This document shows, piece by piece, positions 23,896 to 34,725 of a DNA stretch of 64,000 bases. The notes beneath the pieces are model-generated. The model worked only from the letters and a program-made list of their open reading frames with translations, had not been told where the DNA came from and made no database searches. A program made the translations under genes and the position numbers. The stretch is from positions 78,128-142,127 of the forward strand of contig JAUTCN010000004.1 of NCBI GenBank assembly GCA_030673965.1. The letters run 5' to 3'. The DNA is from Fusobacterium sp. JB019 (GTDB taxonomy: Bacteria; Fusobacteriota; Fusobacteriia; Fusobacteriales; Fusobacteriaceae). How positions within the stretch are numbered: the stretch's first letter is position 1; each line of letters starts with the position of its first letter.

Positions 23896-24915
23896 CTAAT
23901 AAAAATATTTTCTAACATGTTTTGCTATTTCTTTAGCTATTATTTTCCTATTTGTCCTATTTTTTAATTTTCTGCTATCTGACTTATTTCTTATGAATCC
24001 TGTTTCTATTAATATTCCCGGACAATTAACTCCTCTAAGTACTGCGAAGTTAGCTCCATGAATTTTTCTATTTTTCATTTTCATTCTTTTAGATAAATCA
24101 TTATTTAATTTTTCAGCTAATTTCATAGATTCTGCTTTATTATTATTATAAGAAATATCTGTCACTATTTGTACTATTTTTTTTGTATCTTCTCCATATT
24201 TTTCTGCAAAACTATTTTCAAATTTAGCTATTTTTCTTGCATATGAAGATGATTTTTTTGAAAAATAAAATATTTCCATACCATTCATCTTCGTAGAAGT
24301 TGATGAATTAATATGTAAACTTATAAACAAATTAGCTTGAAGACCATTAGCTATTTTACTTCTATTTTGTAAAGTTATAAATTCATCTGTATCTCTTGTC
24401 ATCACAACATTAAAATCCTTATTTAACTCTTTTCTTAAATATTTTCCTATTGAAAGAACTAAATCCTTTTCTCTTAATCCATTACCTACAGCCCCAGGAT
24501 CTTTTCCTCCGTGTCCTGGATCTATAACAACTGTATATTGCTTATTCCTTTTACTTTTAGATAAATCTACTACTACTCTGTAAGGATTTTTTCTAGTACT
24601 CACCCGATAGAATATATTTTTTTTTAAATTTACAAAAAATCCTGTAGAATTATTATAATTAACTTGTTTTATGCTTTCTATATACTTAGATAACGGATTG
24701 TTTAAACTAAAATTATTGTAATTATTATTCTTTATTTCTAAAAATAATAGTCGATTATATTCATCATAATCACTATGATAATTAGGTGAATCTTTATCCA
24801 TATCAAAGACAATTTGAGAAGGATATTTATTAAATCTTATATTTTTTATGCTTGTTGAAAAACTAAATGTAAAAGTTATAAAAAATATTATAAGGCTTAG
24901 AAATTTTTTTTTCAT
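23896..24915 (-). CDS. N-acetylmuramoyl-L-alanine amidase (Amidase_3)
   Basis: Cleaves the bond between glycan and stem peptide. The 339 residues comprise a signal peptide (1-20), an AMIN-like beta domain (about 22-125; KYPSQIVFDMDKDSP and YRVVVDLSKS) and a zinc-dependent Amidase_3 domain (about 130-335). Zinc and catalytic residues visible are His in IDPGHGGKDPGA, Glu in GLREKDLVLS, His in SLHINSS and Glu in GILIETGFIRN. AmiC-type domain order suggests action at the septum or cell surface. It sits between yajC and the GerMN gene. Confidence 0.93.
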   Translation of the reverse strand: MKKKFLSLIIFFITFTFSFSTSIKNIRFNKYPSQIVFDMDKDSPNYHSDYDEYNRLLFLEIKNNNYNNFSLNNPLSKYIESIKQVNYNNSTGFFVNLKKNIFYRVSTRKNPYRVVVDLSKSKRNKQYTVVIDPGHGGKDPGAVGNGLREKDLVLSIGKYLRKELNKDFNVVMTRDTDEFITLQNRSKIANGLQANLFISLHINSSTSTKMNGMEIFYFSKKSSSYARKIAKFENSFAEKYGEDTKKIVQIVTDISYNNNKAESMKLAEKLNNDLSKRMKMKNRKIHGANFAVLRGVNCPGILIETGFIRNKSDSRKLKNRTNRKIIAKEIAKHVRKYFY

Positions 24916-24951
24916 ATTTTATCTTATCCTTTTATTTATAAAATAATCTGT

Positions 24952-24986
24952 AAAAAAAAACGACAATTATTACTAATTGCCGTTTC
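24952..24986 (-). terminator. Terminator after yajC
   Basis: AAACGGCAATTA and TAATTGTCGTTT (minus strand) pair with one mismatch and are followed by a run of T residues. It lies about 14 bases after the yajC stop. Confidence 0.85.
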
Positions 24987-24999
24987 GCATTATAATCAA

Positions 25000-25269
25000 T
25001 TAGTCTAGTACAACTGCAACAGCTGACTTTCTAATAGTCATATGTGTACCTTTATCTATTTTTACAACAACAAAAGATTCATCTACTCTTGTGATAGTCC
25101 CTTTTATTCCTCCAATAGTTACAATTTCATCTCCGTCTTTTAACGCATCCATCATAGCTTTTTGTTTCTTTTGTTTCTTCTTATTTGGCATAACCATAAA
25201 GAAATATATAATTGCTATCCATATTGCAATCATTATTACAGTTCCGTATTTTGCAAAAATTTGATTCAT
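25000..25269 (-). CDS. yajC: Preprotein translocase subunit YajC
   Basis: A small inner-membrane partner of the SecDF complex. The 89-residue protein has one membrane span (about 9-27, ending FMVMP), a basic stretch (NKKKQKKQKAMMDALKDGDEIVTIGGIKG) and a cytoplasmic YajC domain with VDESFVVVKI. GGAGG precedes the ATG. secD and secF are not adjacent. It follows dnaJ by 70 bases and is closed by its own terminator. Confidence 0.93.
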   Translation of the reverse strand: MNQIFAKYGTVIMIAIWIAIIYFFMVMPNKKKQKKQKAMMDALKDGDEIVTIGGIKGTITRVDESFVVVKIDKGTHMTIRKSAVAVVLD

Positions 25270-25339
25270 TAATAGTCCCTCCTAATTTTAGTCTCACACT
25301 CTAAGTATAGCACACAGATATCCTTTTTTCAATTATTCT

Positions 25340-26485
25340 TTAGTTCATGAATAAATCTTTCAATTTATTTAAAAATCCCTTATTCATTTTATAATTTTTA
25401 TCTTTTAAACTATCATCAAATTCTTTTAGTAATTTTTCTTGTTCTGCATTTAAATTAGTTGGAACCTCTATTATTATTTTAACTAAAAGATCTCCAGGAG
25501 AATAAGCTCTAGGATTATTAATTCCTTGACCCCTTAATCTTAACACTTTTCCATTTTGAGTTCCTTTTGCTATTTTTATAGTTTTCTTTCCATCTAATGT
25601 AGGAATTGCTATTTCTCCACCTAATGTTGCCTTTGTAAACGTAATTGGAACCTGGCAAATAATATCTTCTTCATCTCTTATAAAGAATTTATGTTCTTTA
25701 ACATGGAAGAATATATATAAATCTCCATTTTCTCCACCTTCTGAACTAGCATCTCCCATTCCTGACATTCTTAATCTTTGACCATCATGAATTCCCACAG
25801 GAATTTTTATTTTTTTCTTAATTTGCTCTCTTTCAACTCCTGTTCCTCTACATTTAGAACATTTAGTCTCAGGTATTTTCCCTTTTCCATGACATTCATC
25901 ACACTCAACAACATTCTTAAAGTTTCCTAACATTGTTCTTTGAATTTGTTCTATTCTACCTGCACCATGACATTTTGGACATGTCTTAGTTTTTGTCCCT
26001 GGTTCTGCTCCACTTCCATTACATTTAGAACAATTTCCCATTCTTGTATATTTTATTTCTTTTTCTCCACCTTTAGCTACTTCTTCTAGAGTCACTGTGA
26101 CATCTACTCTTAAATCATCTCCTGGTTCTGGACCTCTAGATCTTGAACTACCTCCAAAACCTCCTCCAAAAAATGAAGAGAATATATCTTCTGCGCCACC
26201 AAATCCGCCAAATCCACCGAATCCGCCAGCTCCTCCTCCACCATTTTCAAAGGCTGCATGACCAAATCTATCATATTTTGATCTTTTATCTGAATCAGAT
26301 AAAACTTGATATGCTTCATTAATTTCTTTAAATTTATTTTCAGCTTCTTTTTTCTCTTTCTCACTTGCATTACTAAATTTATCTGGATGATATTTCATAG
26401 CAAGCTTTCTATATGCTTTTTTTATTTCTGAATCAGAAGCTGTTTTTTCTACTCCTAAAAGATCATAATAATCTTTTTTTTCCAT
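25340..26485 (-). CDS. dnaJ: Chaperone protein DnaJ
   Basis: The Hsp40 co-chaperone that stimulates DnaK ATPase. In 381 residues it has the J domain with HPD (MKYHPDKF, about 29-36), a Gly-Phe-rich segment (about 78-110), the zinc domain with four CxxCxG pairs ([32 protein letters not shown]) and the C-terminal substrate-binding domains. It is separated from dnaK by an epimerase-like gene, an uncommon arrangement. Confidence 0.97.
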   Translation of the reverse strand: MEKKDYYDLLGVEKTASDSEIKKAYRKLAMKYHPDKFSNASEKEKKEAENKFKEINEAYQVLSDSDKRSKYDRFGHAAFENGGGGAGGFGGFGGFGGAEDIFSSFFGGGFGGSSRSRGPEPGDDLRVDVTVTLEEVAKGGEKEIKYTRMGNCSKCNGSGAEPGTKTKTCPKCHGAGRIEQIQRTMLGNFKNVVECDECHGKGKIPETKCSKCRGTGVEREQIKKKIKIPVGIHDGQRLRMSGMGDASSEGGENGDLYIFFHVKEHKFFIRDEEDIICQVPITFTKATLGGEIAIPTLDGKKTIKIAKGTQNGKVLRLRGQGINNPRAYSPGDLLVKIIIEVPTNLNAEQEKLLKEFDDSLKDKNYKMNKGFLNKLKDLFMN

Positions 26486-26505
26486 TTTTTTTCCTCCATT
26501 AAATT

Positions 26506-27387
26506 TTAGACTGTTATCATTATATCATATTTCTTTTCTCTATTTGATTCTATTTTTCTTATTCCTATTTTTTCTTTTAATTTTCCTGAAGAATTTATAT
26601 AATCAGTTATTCCATCCCAGGGCTCAAAACATATAAAATTACCACCTTGAACTCCCCAAAAAGCTAAATATTCAAAATCTTTAAATTGAAATTTTAGAAT
26701 TTCTTTATTTTTTTTATTTTTCAAATAAATCAATTTAGATTTAATATTCTTAAAAATTAAAGCATCATTTATAAAAATATCTTTCTTTAAGTTTAGTTTT
26801 TTTTCTTTAAATATTTCTTTTTCTTTATTTGGAACTATAAACCCCTCTTTTAAAACTTTAGAATTTCCTATTTCATCCTTATCAAACTCAACATAATAAT
26901 CTTCATACTTATTTTTTGAATCTAAATTAATGTTAAATGCTGGATGAGCTCCAAAGGAAAAATACATTTCCTTTTCATCTAAATTCTTTATTCTATAATT
27001 AATTTCTAGACTTCTATTTTTTAAAGTGTATTTTATAAAAAGTTTAAACTTAAAAGGATATATTTCTAAAGTATTTTCTGAATATTTAAAAACAAGTTCT
27101 ATAAAATCCTTTCCTTTATCAGAAACTTCAAATTCATTATCCCTTGCAAATCCATGACGAGTTTTCATTTCATACTCTTTATTCTCATGTATATATTTCC
27201 CATCACGAATAGATCCTACAAAAGGAAATAATACAGGAGATGATTTCCCCCAATATTTAGGATTTTTTTGCCAAATATATTCATTTTCACTAGTTCTATC
27301 TTTAATTCCTACTAATTCTGCTCCAAACGATTCTATTTTAATACTTAGTTCTTTATTTTCTAAAATATATTCCATAGCATTCTCCAA
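26506..27387 (-). CDS. Aldose 1-epimerase family protein
   Basis: A 293-residue galactose-mutarotase-fold protein. It shows the family substrate-binding sequence [20 protein letters not shown] (Arg), the histidine [19 protein letters not shown] (second catalytic His) and [14 protein letters not shown] (Glu). It is of the LACX/YihR-like class, which often acts on hexose 6-phosphates rather than free sugar; the substrate here is unknown. It lies between dnaK and dnaJ with 20 bases to dnaJ, so the two are probably co-transcribed and heat-inducible together. Confidence 0.87.
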   Translation of the reverse strand: MENAMEYILENKELSIKIESFGAELVGIKDRTSENEYIWQKNPKYWGKSSPVLFPFVGSIRDGKYIHENKEYEMKTRHGFARDNEFEVSDKGKDFIELVFKYSENTLEIYPFKFKLFIKYTLKNRSLEINYRIKNLDEKEMYFSFGAHPAFNINLDSKNKYEDYYVEFDKDEIGNSKVLKEGFIVPNKEKEIFKEKKLNLKKDIFINDALIFKNIKSKLIYLKNKKNKEILKFQFKDFEYLAFWGVQGGNFICFEPWDGITDYINSSGKLKEKIGIRKIESNREKKYDIMITV

Positions 27388-27404
27388 AAAACTTATACAA
27401 TAAA

Positions 27405-27434
27405 TTGGGAATAGAGCTAAAACTCTATCCCCAA
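27405..27434 (-). terminator. Hairpin after dnaK
   Basis: TTGGGGATAGAG and CTCTATTCCCAA (minus strand) pair over 12 bases with one G-U. The U-tract after it is short (TTTATT), so it may only partly uncouple dnaK from the downstream epimerase-dnaJ pair or protect the 3' end of dnaK mRNA. Confidence 0.6.
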
Positions 27435-27454
27435 CAAATATTTTTCAATATCAA

Positions 27455-29296
<1,842 letters not shown>

Positions 29297-29324
29297 TTAC
29301 ATATGAATAATATTAATTAAATTT

Positions 29325-29921
29325 TTATTTTTTACAAACTTTTACCATTGAAGGTCTTACTACCTTTCCTTTTAAAACATAGCCTTTTTGAAGTTCCATA
29401 ATTATGTGATTATTTTCTACTTCTTCATTTTCTTCAACCATAACTGCCATATGTTTTTGAGGATCAAATTCTTGATTCTCTGTTTCTATAGCTTCTACTC
29501 CTTCAGCTTTTAAAACTTCTTTAAACTGATTTAATGTCATTTCTACTCCTTTTGAAAGGCTTTCAAAATCTGAAGTTTGTTTTGAAGTTTCTACCGCTCT
29601 AGATAAATTATCTATTCCATCTAATAATTTAACAATTATTTTTTCAGATGCAAATTTTCTAAGTTCATCCATTTCTTTTTCTTTTCTTTTAGTAAAGTTT
29701 TGGAAATCTGCTTGCTTTCTCATATAAGATCCTTTCCAATCCTCTACTTCTGCTTTTAATTTTCCTATTTCTTCTTCAAAAGAGCTTTCAGTATCAACTG
29801 ATGTCTTGTTTTCTTTTTTATTTTCTTCTTTATTTTCTTCTTTATTTTCTTCTTTTTTTAAAGTTTCTTCTTCATTAAGGATTTCTTCTTTTACTTCTTC
29901 TTGCTTCTTATTTTTTGCCAT
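29325..29921 (-). CDS. grpE: Nucleotide exchange factor GrpE
   Basis: Releases ADP from DnaK. Of 198 residues the first 55 are a highly charged, low-complexity tail with tandem KEEN units, 60-135 a long dimer helix (DWKGSYMRKQADFQNFTKRKEKE) and 140-198 the beta domain ending VLKGKVVRPSMVKV. Its start lies inside the hrcA 3' end (14-base overlap). The tandem units make this the least conserved part of the heat-shock operon. Confidence 0.95.
   Translation of the reverse strand: MAKNKKQEEVKEEILNEEETLKKEENKEENKEENKKENKTSVDTESSFEEEIGKLKAEVEDWKGSYMRKQADFQNFTKRKEKEMDELRKFASEKIIVKLLDGIDNLSRAVETSKQTSDFESLSKGVEMTLNQFKEVLKAEGVEAIETENQEFDPQKHMAVMVEENEEVENNHIIMELQKGYVLKGKVVRPSMVKVCKK
29809..29856. repeat. 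12-base tandem repeat in grpE
   Basis: Two exact copies of TTTTCTTCTTTA (29821-29832 and 29833-29844) with an imperfect copy on each side. On the coding strand they encode the tandem KEEN units of the GrpE tail. Copy number could change in frame without breaking the protein. Confidence 0.8.
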
Positions 29922-30957
29922 TAGTCAGCTCCTTTTTTTTATGTAAATCTAATAATTTTTTTTCATTATTAATTACTTTTTCAACTTCATTGCTTATATA
30001 TTCTATTATCCCCATAGTTTTTGAATAAGGCATTCTTTTTGGACCAAGGACACCTATAATCCCTTTGGAACCACCTTTTTTATAGGTTGAATATACAAAA
30101 CTAAAATCTTCTAATCCTTTTATAGGAAGTTCATCCCCAAGAATTACATTTACTTTTCCTTCTGTTTCATCCCTCGTAGCTAGAACATTTTCAAAAAAGT
30201 TTTTAACATCCTTTTCTTCACTAAACATTTCTAAAACATCCATAACTTCATTTACATTTTTATCTTTAAATATAATAGGAGAATTGTTTAAGTACAATTT
30301 TCCTTCTATATCTCTATACACCTCATCTTTTAAGTTATCATATTCTTCAAAGTTTTTTATAATAACTTCTTCTACTTCATAACTTTTAATAATTCTTCTT
30401 TTTATTTGCTCATTAAGTCTTTCAGACATAATATCCAATTTTTCCTTTGATATAGGATGTTCTAATTGAATTTTTTTAGTACTTACATTCATATCTTCAG
30501 TAACTGTTATTGCTAGTACTAGAAAATCATTTATATGCACAAGTTCGATTTTTTTTATATTTTCTTTTCTATGAACTGGTTCGATTACCACAGATGCACA
30601 ATTAGTTAATTTAGAAAGTAGAGATGAAGTCTGTTGTAATATAACATCCACCGCATTTACTTTTCTTTCATACTCATTATTTATCTTTACTTTTTCTTCT
30701 CTAGATAACTTTTCTATTTTCAAAAGTTCATCTAAATAATATTTATATCCTAAATCTGTAGGTATTCTTCCTGATGAGGAATGCTTCTTAACTATAAATC
30801 CATTATCCTCTAAATCAGACATAACATTTCTAATAGTAGCAGAAGATAATCCAATATTATATTTTTTTACCAAAGTTCTTGATCCTATTGTCTCTCCAAA
30901 TCTTAAATAAAAATCTATAATAGCATTTAATACTAGCTTTTCTCTATCATTAAGCAT
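29908..30957 (-). CDS. hrcA: Heat-inducible transcription repressor HrcA
   Basis: Represses its own operon by binding CIRCE. The 349-residue protein has the N-terminal winged helix (VLNAIIDFYLRFGETIGSRTLVKKYNIGLSSATIRNVMSDLEDNGF, split here by position about 8-55), the motif HSSSGRIPTDLGYKYYLD, and the C-terminal effector domain with GVLGPKRMPYSKTMGIIEYI. GGAGG precedes the ATG at 30957. In the usual model HrcA needs GroE to stay folded, so it senses chaperone load. Confidence 0.95.
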   Translation of the reverse strand: MLNDREKLVLNAIIDFYLRFGETIGSRTLVKKYNIGLSSATIRNVMSDLEDNGFIVKKHSSSGRIPTDLGYKYYLDELLKIEKLSREEKVKINNEYERKVNAVDVILQQTSSLLSKLTNCASVVIEPVHRKENIKKIELVHINDFLVLAITVTEDMNVSTKKIQLEHPISKEKLDIMSERLNEQIKRRIIKSYEVEEVIIKNFEEYDNLKDEVYRDIEGKLYLNNSPIIFKDKNVNEVMDVLEMFSEEKDVKNFFENVLATRDETEGKVNVILGDELPIKGLEDFSFVYSTYKKGGSKGIIGVLGPKRMPYSKTMGIIEYISNEVEKVINNEKKLLDLHKKKELTNGKK

Positions 30958-30972
30958 TTCATCATCCTCCTA

Positions 30973-30999
30973 TTAGCACTCATCTCAAAGGAGTGCTAA
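30973..30999. promoter_or_regulatory. CIRCE operator
   Basis: A perfect element: TTAGCACTC, nine bases, GAGTGCTAA. It lies 16 bases upstream of hrcA and just downstream of the predicted transcription start, the normal place for HrcA repression. Confidence 0.97.
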
Positions 31000-31009
31000 C
31001 CATATAAAA

Positions 31010-31038
31010 ATAGTATCAGATTTATATATTTTTGTCAA
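31010..31038 (-). promoter_or_regulatory. Promoter of the hrcA-grpE-dnaK operon
   Basis: Minus-strand TTGACA (31033-31038) and TACTAT (31010-31015), spacer 17. It precedes CIRCE, so HrcA bound there would block the start. Confidence 0.7.
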
Positions 31039-31157
31039 CAATTTATTCCTTATTTTAATAAAAACAGATTCATTTTTTTTATGTTTACTTTTTTTCATTT
31101 TTTCAATACATTTTTCTTTATATTTCCTTGAAAAATAAAGTCTCTAGATTTTTTTTT

Positions 31158-31186
31158 TTGATTTTTTTACTAAAGAATGTTATAAT
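31158..31186 (+). promoter_or_regulatory. Promoter of the ABC importer operon
   Basis: TTGATT (31158-31163) and TATAAT (31181-31186) with 17 bases between. The predicted start is near 31193, within the dyad at 31187-31211. Confidence 0.7.
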
Positions 31187-31211
31187 GTATTATATATTTT
31201 ATATATGATAC
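31187..31211. promoter_or_regulatory. Candidate operator over the importer start site
   Basis: GTATTATATAT and ATATATGATAC are inverted around TTT with one mismatch in eleven. The position over the start site suggests a repressor site. No regulator gene is adjacent. Confidence 0.45.
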
Positions 31212-31241
31212 ACTACTTTTTATTTACAAGGAGGAATATGT

Positions 31242-32378
31242 ATGATTGAATTTAGAAGTATATCCAAACGTTTTAAGAACGTCACTGTTCTTAAAAATCT
31301 TGATTTAAAAATAAATAAAGGAGAATTAGTATCTATAATTGGTGAAAGTGGTTGTGGTAAAACCACCCTCCTAAAAATGGTAAACCGGCTTATTGAACCT
31401 TCAAGCGGTACCATATTCATTAAAGATAATAACATTAAAAAACAAAATGTTATTCAACTTCGTAGAAATATTGGATATGTTATCCAGCAAACCGGGCTCT
31501 TCCCTCATATGACTGTTAAAGAAAATATCGAACTCATTCCTAAAATCGAAAATGTAAATCCTGAAACACTAGAAAAAAACACACTTAACTTAATGTCCAT
31601 GATTGGACTTGAACCTACAAAATTTTTAAACAGATACCCTACTGAATTAAGTGGTGGGCAGCAACAAAGAATAGGTGTTGCTAGAGCTTTTGCCACAGAT
31701 CCTGAAATAATATTAATGGATGAACCTTTTTCAGCCTTAGACCCTCTTACTAGATCAGACCTACAAGACGAATTAATCGAATTACAATCTAAATTAAAAA
31801 AGACTATTGTTTTCGTAACCCATGATATGGATGAAGCTATAAAAATATCTGATAGAATTTGTATTATGAAAAGCGGAAAAATTTTACAATATGACACACC
31901 AGAGAATATTCTTAAAAATCCAGCAGATTCATATGTTGAAAATTTTGTTGGAAAAAATAGAATCTGGACTTCTCCTGAATTTATTAAAGTTAAAGATATT
32001 ATGATAGAACAACCTGTTATCGCCTCTATTGATTCTAAAATTATTGGTTGTTTAGAAGTTATGAGATCTCGTAAAATTGATAGAATCCTTATTATTGATT
32101 TACCTACTAGAAAATTAAAAGGAATAGTTACAGCTAATAAACTTAGAAAAGAAGAAAATAAAACAAAACGTATTTCTGAAATTCCAGGACTTATGGAAAC
32201 TAATTTTATTACTTTATCACCTGAAGAAAATATAATCAACACTCTAAAAATCGTAGATGAAAACCGTATTTCTACTATTCCAGTTGTTAATGAAAACTTT
32301 ATATTAAAAGGATTGCTAACAAAAAGTAGCCTAGTTACTACATTAAGTCAACAATACTTAGACATGGAGGTAGAATAA
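31242..32378 (+). CDS. opuCA: Quaternary-amine-type ABC importer, ATPase with CBS domains
   Basis: Energises uptake through the next gene's permease. The 378-residue protein has an ABC domain (1-240) with Walker A GESGCGKTT, signature LSGGQQQR, Walker B IILMDEPFSALD and the switch His in VTHDMDEA. Two CBS domains (about 255-370) follow; in OpuA/OpuC relatives these gate transport by ionic strength or a nucleotide ligand. AAGGAGG precedes the ATG. The substrate could be glycine betaine, choline, carnitine, proline betaine or ergothioneine (EgtV has this same layout), so the symbol is a family label only. Confidence 0.85.
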   Translation: MIEFRSISKRFKNVTVLKNLDLKINKGELVSIIGESGCGKTTLLKMVNRLIEPSSGTIFIKDNNIKKQNVIQLRRNIGYVIQQTGLFPHMTVKENIELIPKIENVNPETLEKNTLNLMSMIGLEPTKFLNRYPTELSGGQQQRIGVARAFATDPEIILMDEPFSALDPLTRSDLQDELIELQSKLKKTIVFVTHDMDEAIKISDRICIMKSGKILQYDTPENILKNPADSYVENFVGKNRIWTSPEFIKVKDIMIEQPVIASIDSKIIGCLEVMRSRKIDRILIIDLPTRKLKGIVTANKLRKEENKTKRISEIPGLMETNFITLSPEENIINTLKIVDENRISTIPVVNENFILKGLLTKSSLVTTLSQQYLDMEVE

Positions 32379-32379
32379 T

Positions 32380-33948
32380 ATGAATTTAATAACATACATG
32401 ATAGAAAATCACTCGCAAATCTTATCTTTATTAATAGAACATTTAGAACTCACTTTACTTTCCGTTGGACTTGCTATATTAATAGGAGTTCCTCTTGGAA
32501 TTCTTGTATCCTATGTTAAAAAACTAAGTAAACCTATACTTGGAGCGTCTAATGTAATGCAAGCAATTCCGAGTATGGCTCTACTTGGTTTTATGATTCC
32601 TTTTCTTGGAATTGGTAGTTTACCTGCAATTGTAGCTGTTATTCTATACTCTTTACTTCCAATTATAAAAAACACTTATATTGGGATAGATAATATTAAC
32701 CCGCAAACAATTGAAGCAGCTAAAGGAATTGGACTTACCAAATTTCAAATTTTAACAAGAATTCAAATTCCATTAGCTCTTCCTGTTATTATGGGTGGAG
32801 TTAGAATTTCTTCTGTTACTGCTGTTGGGCTTATGACTATTGCTGCATTTATTGGTGCTGGTGGACTTGGATTTTTAGTTTTTTCTGGAATTAGAACTGT
32901 TAATAATCTTCAAATCTTATCTGGGGCTATTCCTGCTTGTTTACTTGCTTTAACTATGGACTATCTTGCTGGACTAGTTGAAAAATTAGTTACTCCTATT
33001 AGCTTACAAAAATCAAATACTTATAAAAAACCTAAAAATAGGTTAATTGCAAAGGGTATTTTATTTTTCTCACTTTTATTAATTATTTTTTCTTTCGGTT
33101 ATACAAATTTATCTAAAAATAAAACTAACGATAAAACTATCATTATTGGTTCAAAAGATTATACTGAACAAGTTCTTTTAGGTAACTTAGTTGGAGATAT
33201 GATAGAAGAAAATACCGATATTTCAGTTATAAAAAGAACTAGCCTTGGAGGAACTCAAGTTTGTTTCTCTGCTTTAAATGCAAAAGAAATAGACATGTAT
33301 GTTGAATACAGTGGAACTGCCTTTGTTGAAGTTTTAAATCATAAACCTATCAGTGATGTTGAAAAAGTATATAATACTTGTAAAAAAGAATATAAAGAAA
33401 AATACAATATAGAAATTTTGCCTCAAATAAATTTCAATAATACTTACGTTATGGCTGTAACTCAAGAAACTGCTAAAAAATATAATTTAAAAACAGTTAC
33501 TGACCTTTCTAAAGTTGCTCATAAATTAATTTTTGGAACTTCTTTTGAATTTTTAAGTAGAGAAGATGGTTTACCTGGGCTTATGAAAAAATATGATTTT
33601 AAAGTTAAAGAAACAAGAGCTCTTGAAGATTCTCCTAAATATATTGCTATTGCAAATAATAAAATTGATGTAACTGATGCTTTTTCTACTGATGCTTTAA
33701 TTAAAAAATATAATTTAGTTACTTTAGAGGATGATAAACATTTCTTCCCACCTTATTATCCTATGCCAATAGTAAGAGCTGATGTTTATGAAAAATATCC
33801 TGAAATTAAAGACGCTCTTAAAAATTTATCTCAAGCTTTAACGGATAAAGTCATGACAGATTTAAATTATCAAGTTAATGAATTACATAAAAGTCCTGAA
33901 GAAGTCTCTAAAAACTTCTTAATTGAAAATAATTATTTCAAAGATTAA
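32380..33948 (+). CDS. ABC importer permease fused to substrate-binding domain
   Basis: One 522-residue polypeptide carries both the membrane channel and the receptor. Residues about 1-210 are a BPD-type permease with six or so helices and the coupling loop EAAKGIGLTKFQILTRIQIPLALP; about 220-240 is an anchoring helix; about 250-522 an OpuAC-type binding domain facing outward (IIIGSKDYTEQVLLGNLVGDMIE, SLGGTQVCFSAL, IDMYVEYSGTAF). Such fusions occur in OpuABC-like choline/betaine systems and in EgtU. The start lies 1 base after the ATPase gene, behind GGAGG. Ligand identity would need the aromatic-cage residues to be mapped on a structure. Confidence 0.88.
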   Translation: MNLITYMIENHSQILSLLIEHLELTLLSVGLAILIGVPLGILVSYVKKLSKPILGASNVMQAIPSMALLGFMIPFLGIGSLPAIVAVILYSLLPIIKNTYIGIDNINPQTIEAAKGIGLTKFQILTRIQIPLALPVIMGGVRISSVTAVGLMTIAAFIGAGGLGFLVFSGIRTVNNLQILSGAIPACLLALTMDYLAGLVEKLVTPISLQKSNTYKKPKNRLIAKGILFFSLLLIIFSFGYTNLSKNKTNDKTIIIGSKDYTEQVLLGNLVGDMIEENTDISVIKRTSLGGTQVCFSALNAKEIDMYVEYSGTAFVEVLNHKPISDVEKVYNTCKKEYKEKYNIEILPQINFNNTYVMAVTQETAKKYNLKTVTDLSKVAHKLIFGTSFEFLSREDGLPGLMKKYDFKVKETRALEDSPKYIAIANNKIDVTDAFSTDALIKKYNLVTLEDDKHFFPPYYPMPIVRADVYEKYPEIKDALKNLSQALTDKVMTDLNYQVNELHKSPEEVSKNFLIENNYFKD

Positions 33949-34066
33949 AATAATTTTGTTATTTTATTTTCAAAGGATGTTATCTTATTCCTATATATTT
34001 TTATTATTTATTTATTGATTTTTAAGACCTTATGAAGTATAATTTTTATATGTTTGCTAAAAATTA

Positions 34067-34072
34067 TATAAT
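34067..34072 (+). promoter_or_regulatory. Possible -10 box for the tetR-fadL unit
   Basis: TATAAT immediately before the dyad at 34076-34098; the -35 region (TTTTAT at 34044-34049) is weak. A repressor on the dyad would cover the start site. The rest of the 166-base gap is AT-rich with nothing else recognised. Confidence 0.45.
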
Positions 34073-34075
34073 TTT

Positions 34076-34098
34076 ATTTCATAATGATGTTATGAAAT
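34076..34098. promoter_or_regulatory. Candidate TetR operator
   Basis: A perfect inverted repeat ATTTCATAA, five bases (TGATG), TTATGAAAT, ending 16 bases before the tetR start. Length and spacing are typical for TetR-family self-repression. A lone TTATGAA half lies upstream at 34030-34036. Confidence 0.65.
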
Positions 34099-34114
34099 GA
34101 TTACGGAGGTTTTT

Positions 34115-34705
34115 ATGGCTCGAACTTTAAAATTTTCAAAAGATAAAATTTTAAATGTTGCCTACAACATTTTAATAACTGAAGGAATGAAAAGTGTTAC
34201 TGCTAGAAATATTGCAAAAGAACTAAATTCTTCCACTATATCAATTTATTCTAATTTTGGATCTATGACAGTATTAAAAAATCAACTATCAGAAGTTGCA
34301 AGAAGTAAACTTTTTGATAAAGTTGCTACAAATTATACCGACTTAAGTCTTTTAAATATTGGCATTGGAATTTGTTTATTTGCAAAGGAAGAAAAAGCGC
34401 TTTTCAGAGCAATTTTCATGAGAGAAAATCTATCTAAAAATTTTTTAGATGAATTAGTTGAAGATCTTAAAAAGCTTGTATTTAAAGGTTTTAAAGAAGG
34501 TACTAGTTATAATTTTCTTGAAGATGAAACAATTGAATGGATGTTAAAAAAAGGTTGGTGGTATGTTCACGGTTTCGCTTGTCTTATTTGCTCTGGATTT
34601 TATAATCCTAGCTATGAAATGATTGAACATGAACTTAAAGAAAATGGAAATGTTATCTTAAAAGAAGCACTTTGCTTTAATAAATCAATAAAAAAAACTA
34701 AATAA
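34115..34705 (+). CDS. TetR-family transcriptional regulator
   Basis: A 196-residue regulator. The ATG at 34115 has CGGAGG at good spacing; an in-frame start 18 bases upstream overlaps the putative operator and was rejected. Residues about 8-55 form the TetR helix-turn-helix (AYNILITEGMKSVTARNIAKEL and STISIYSNFGSM); the C-terminal half is a helical ligand domain of no recognised subclass, with aromatic WMLKKGWWYVHGFACLIC near 150. It is probably a repressor of itself and of the fadL-like gene 20 bases downstream. Confidence 0.9.
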   Translation: MARTLKFSKDKILNVAYNILITEGMKSVTARNIAKELNSSTISIYSNFGSMTVLKNQLSEVARSKLFDKVATNYTDLSLLNIGIGICLFAKEEKALFRAIFMRENLSKNFLDELVEDLKKLVFKGFKEGTSYNFLEDETIEWMLKKGWWYVHGFACLICSGFYNPSYEMIEHELKENGNVILKEALCFNKSIKKTK

Positions 34706-34725
34706 TATATGGGGAGAAATTTATT

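Noticed and set aside
26110..26370. Lys-rich 86-codon frame on the minus strand
   Set aside because: Frame-shifted shadow inside dnaJ; composition reflects the J-domain and Gly-rich codons read out of frame.
31505..32242. A 245-codon open frame on the minus strand
   Set aside because: It is fully antisense to the ABC ATPase gene, has no ribosome site, and its translation lacks any family pattern; the plus-strand frame has all ABC motifs.
33947..33965. Terminator after the importer fusion gene
   Set aside because: The stem is seven A/T pairs only (AAAATAA/TTATTTT), too weak to call, although a T-rich stretch follows.
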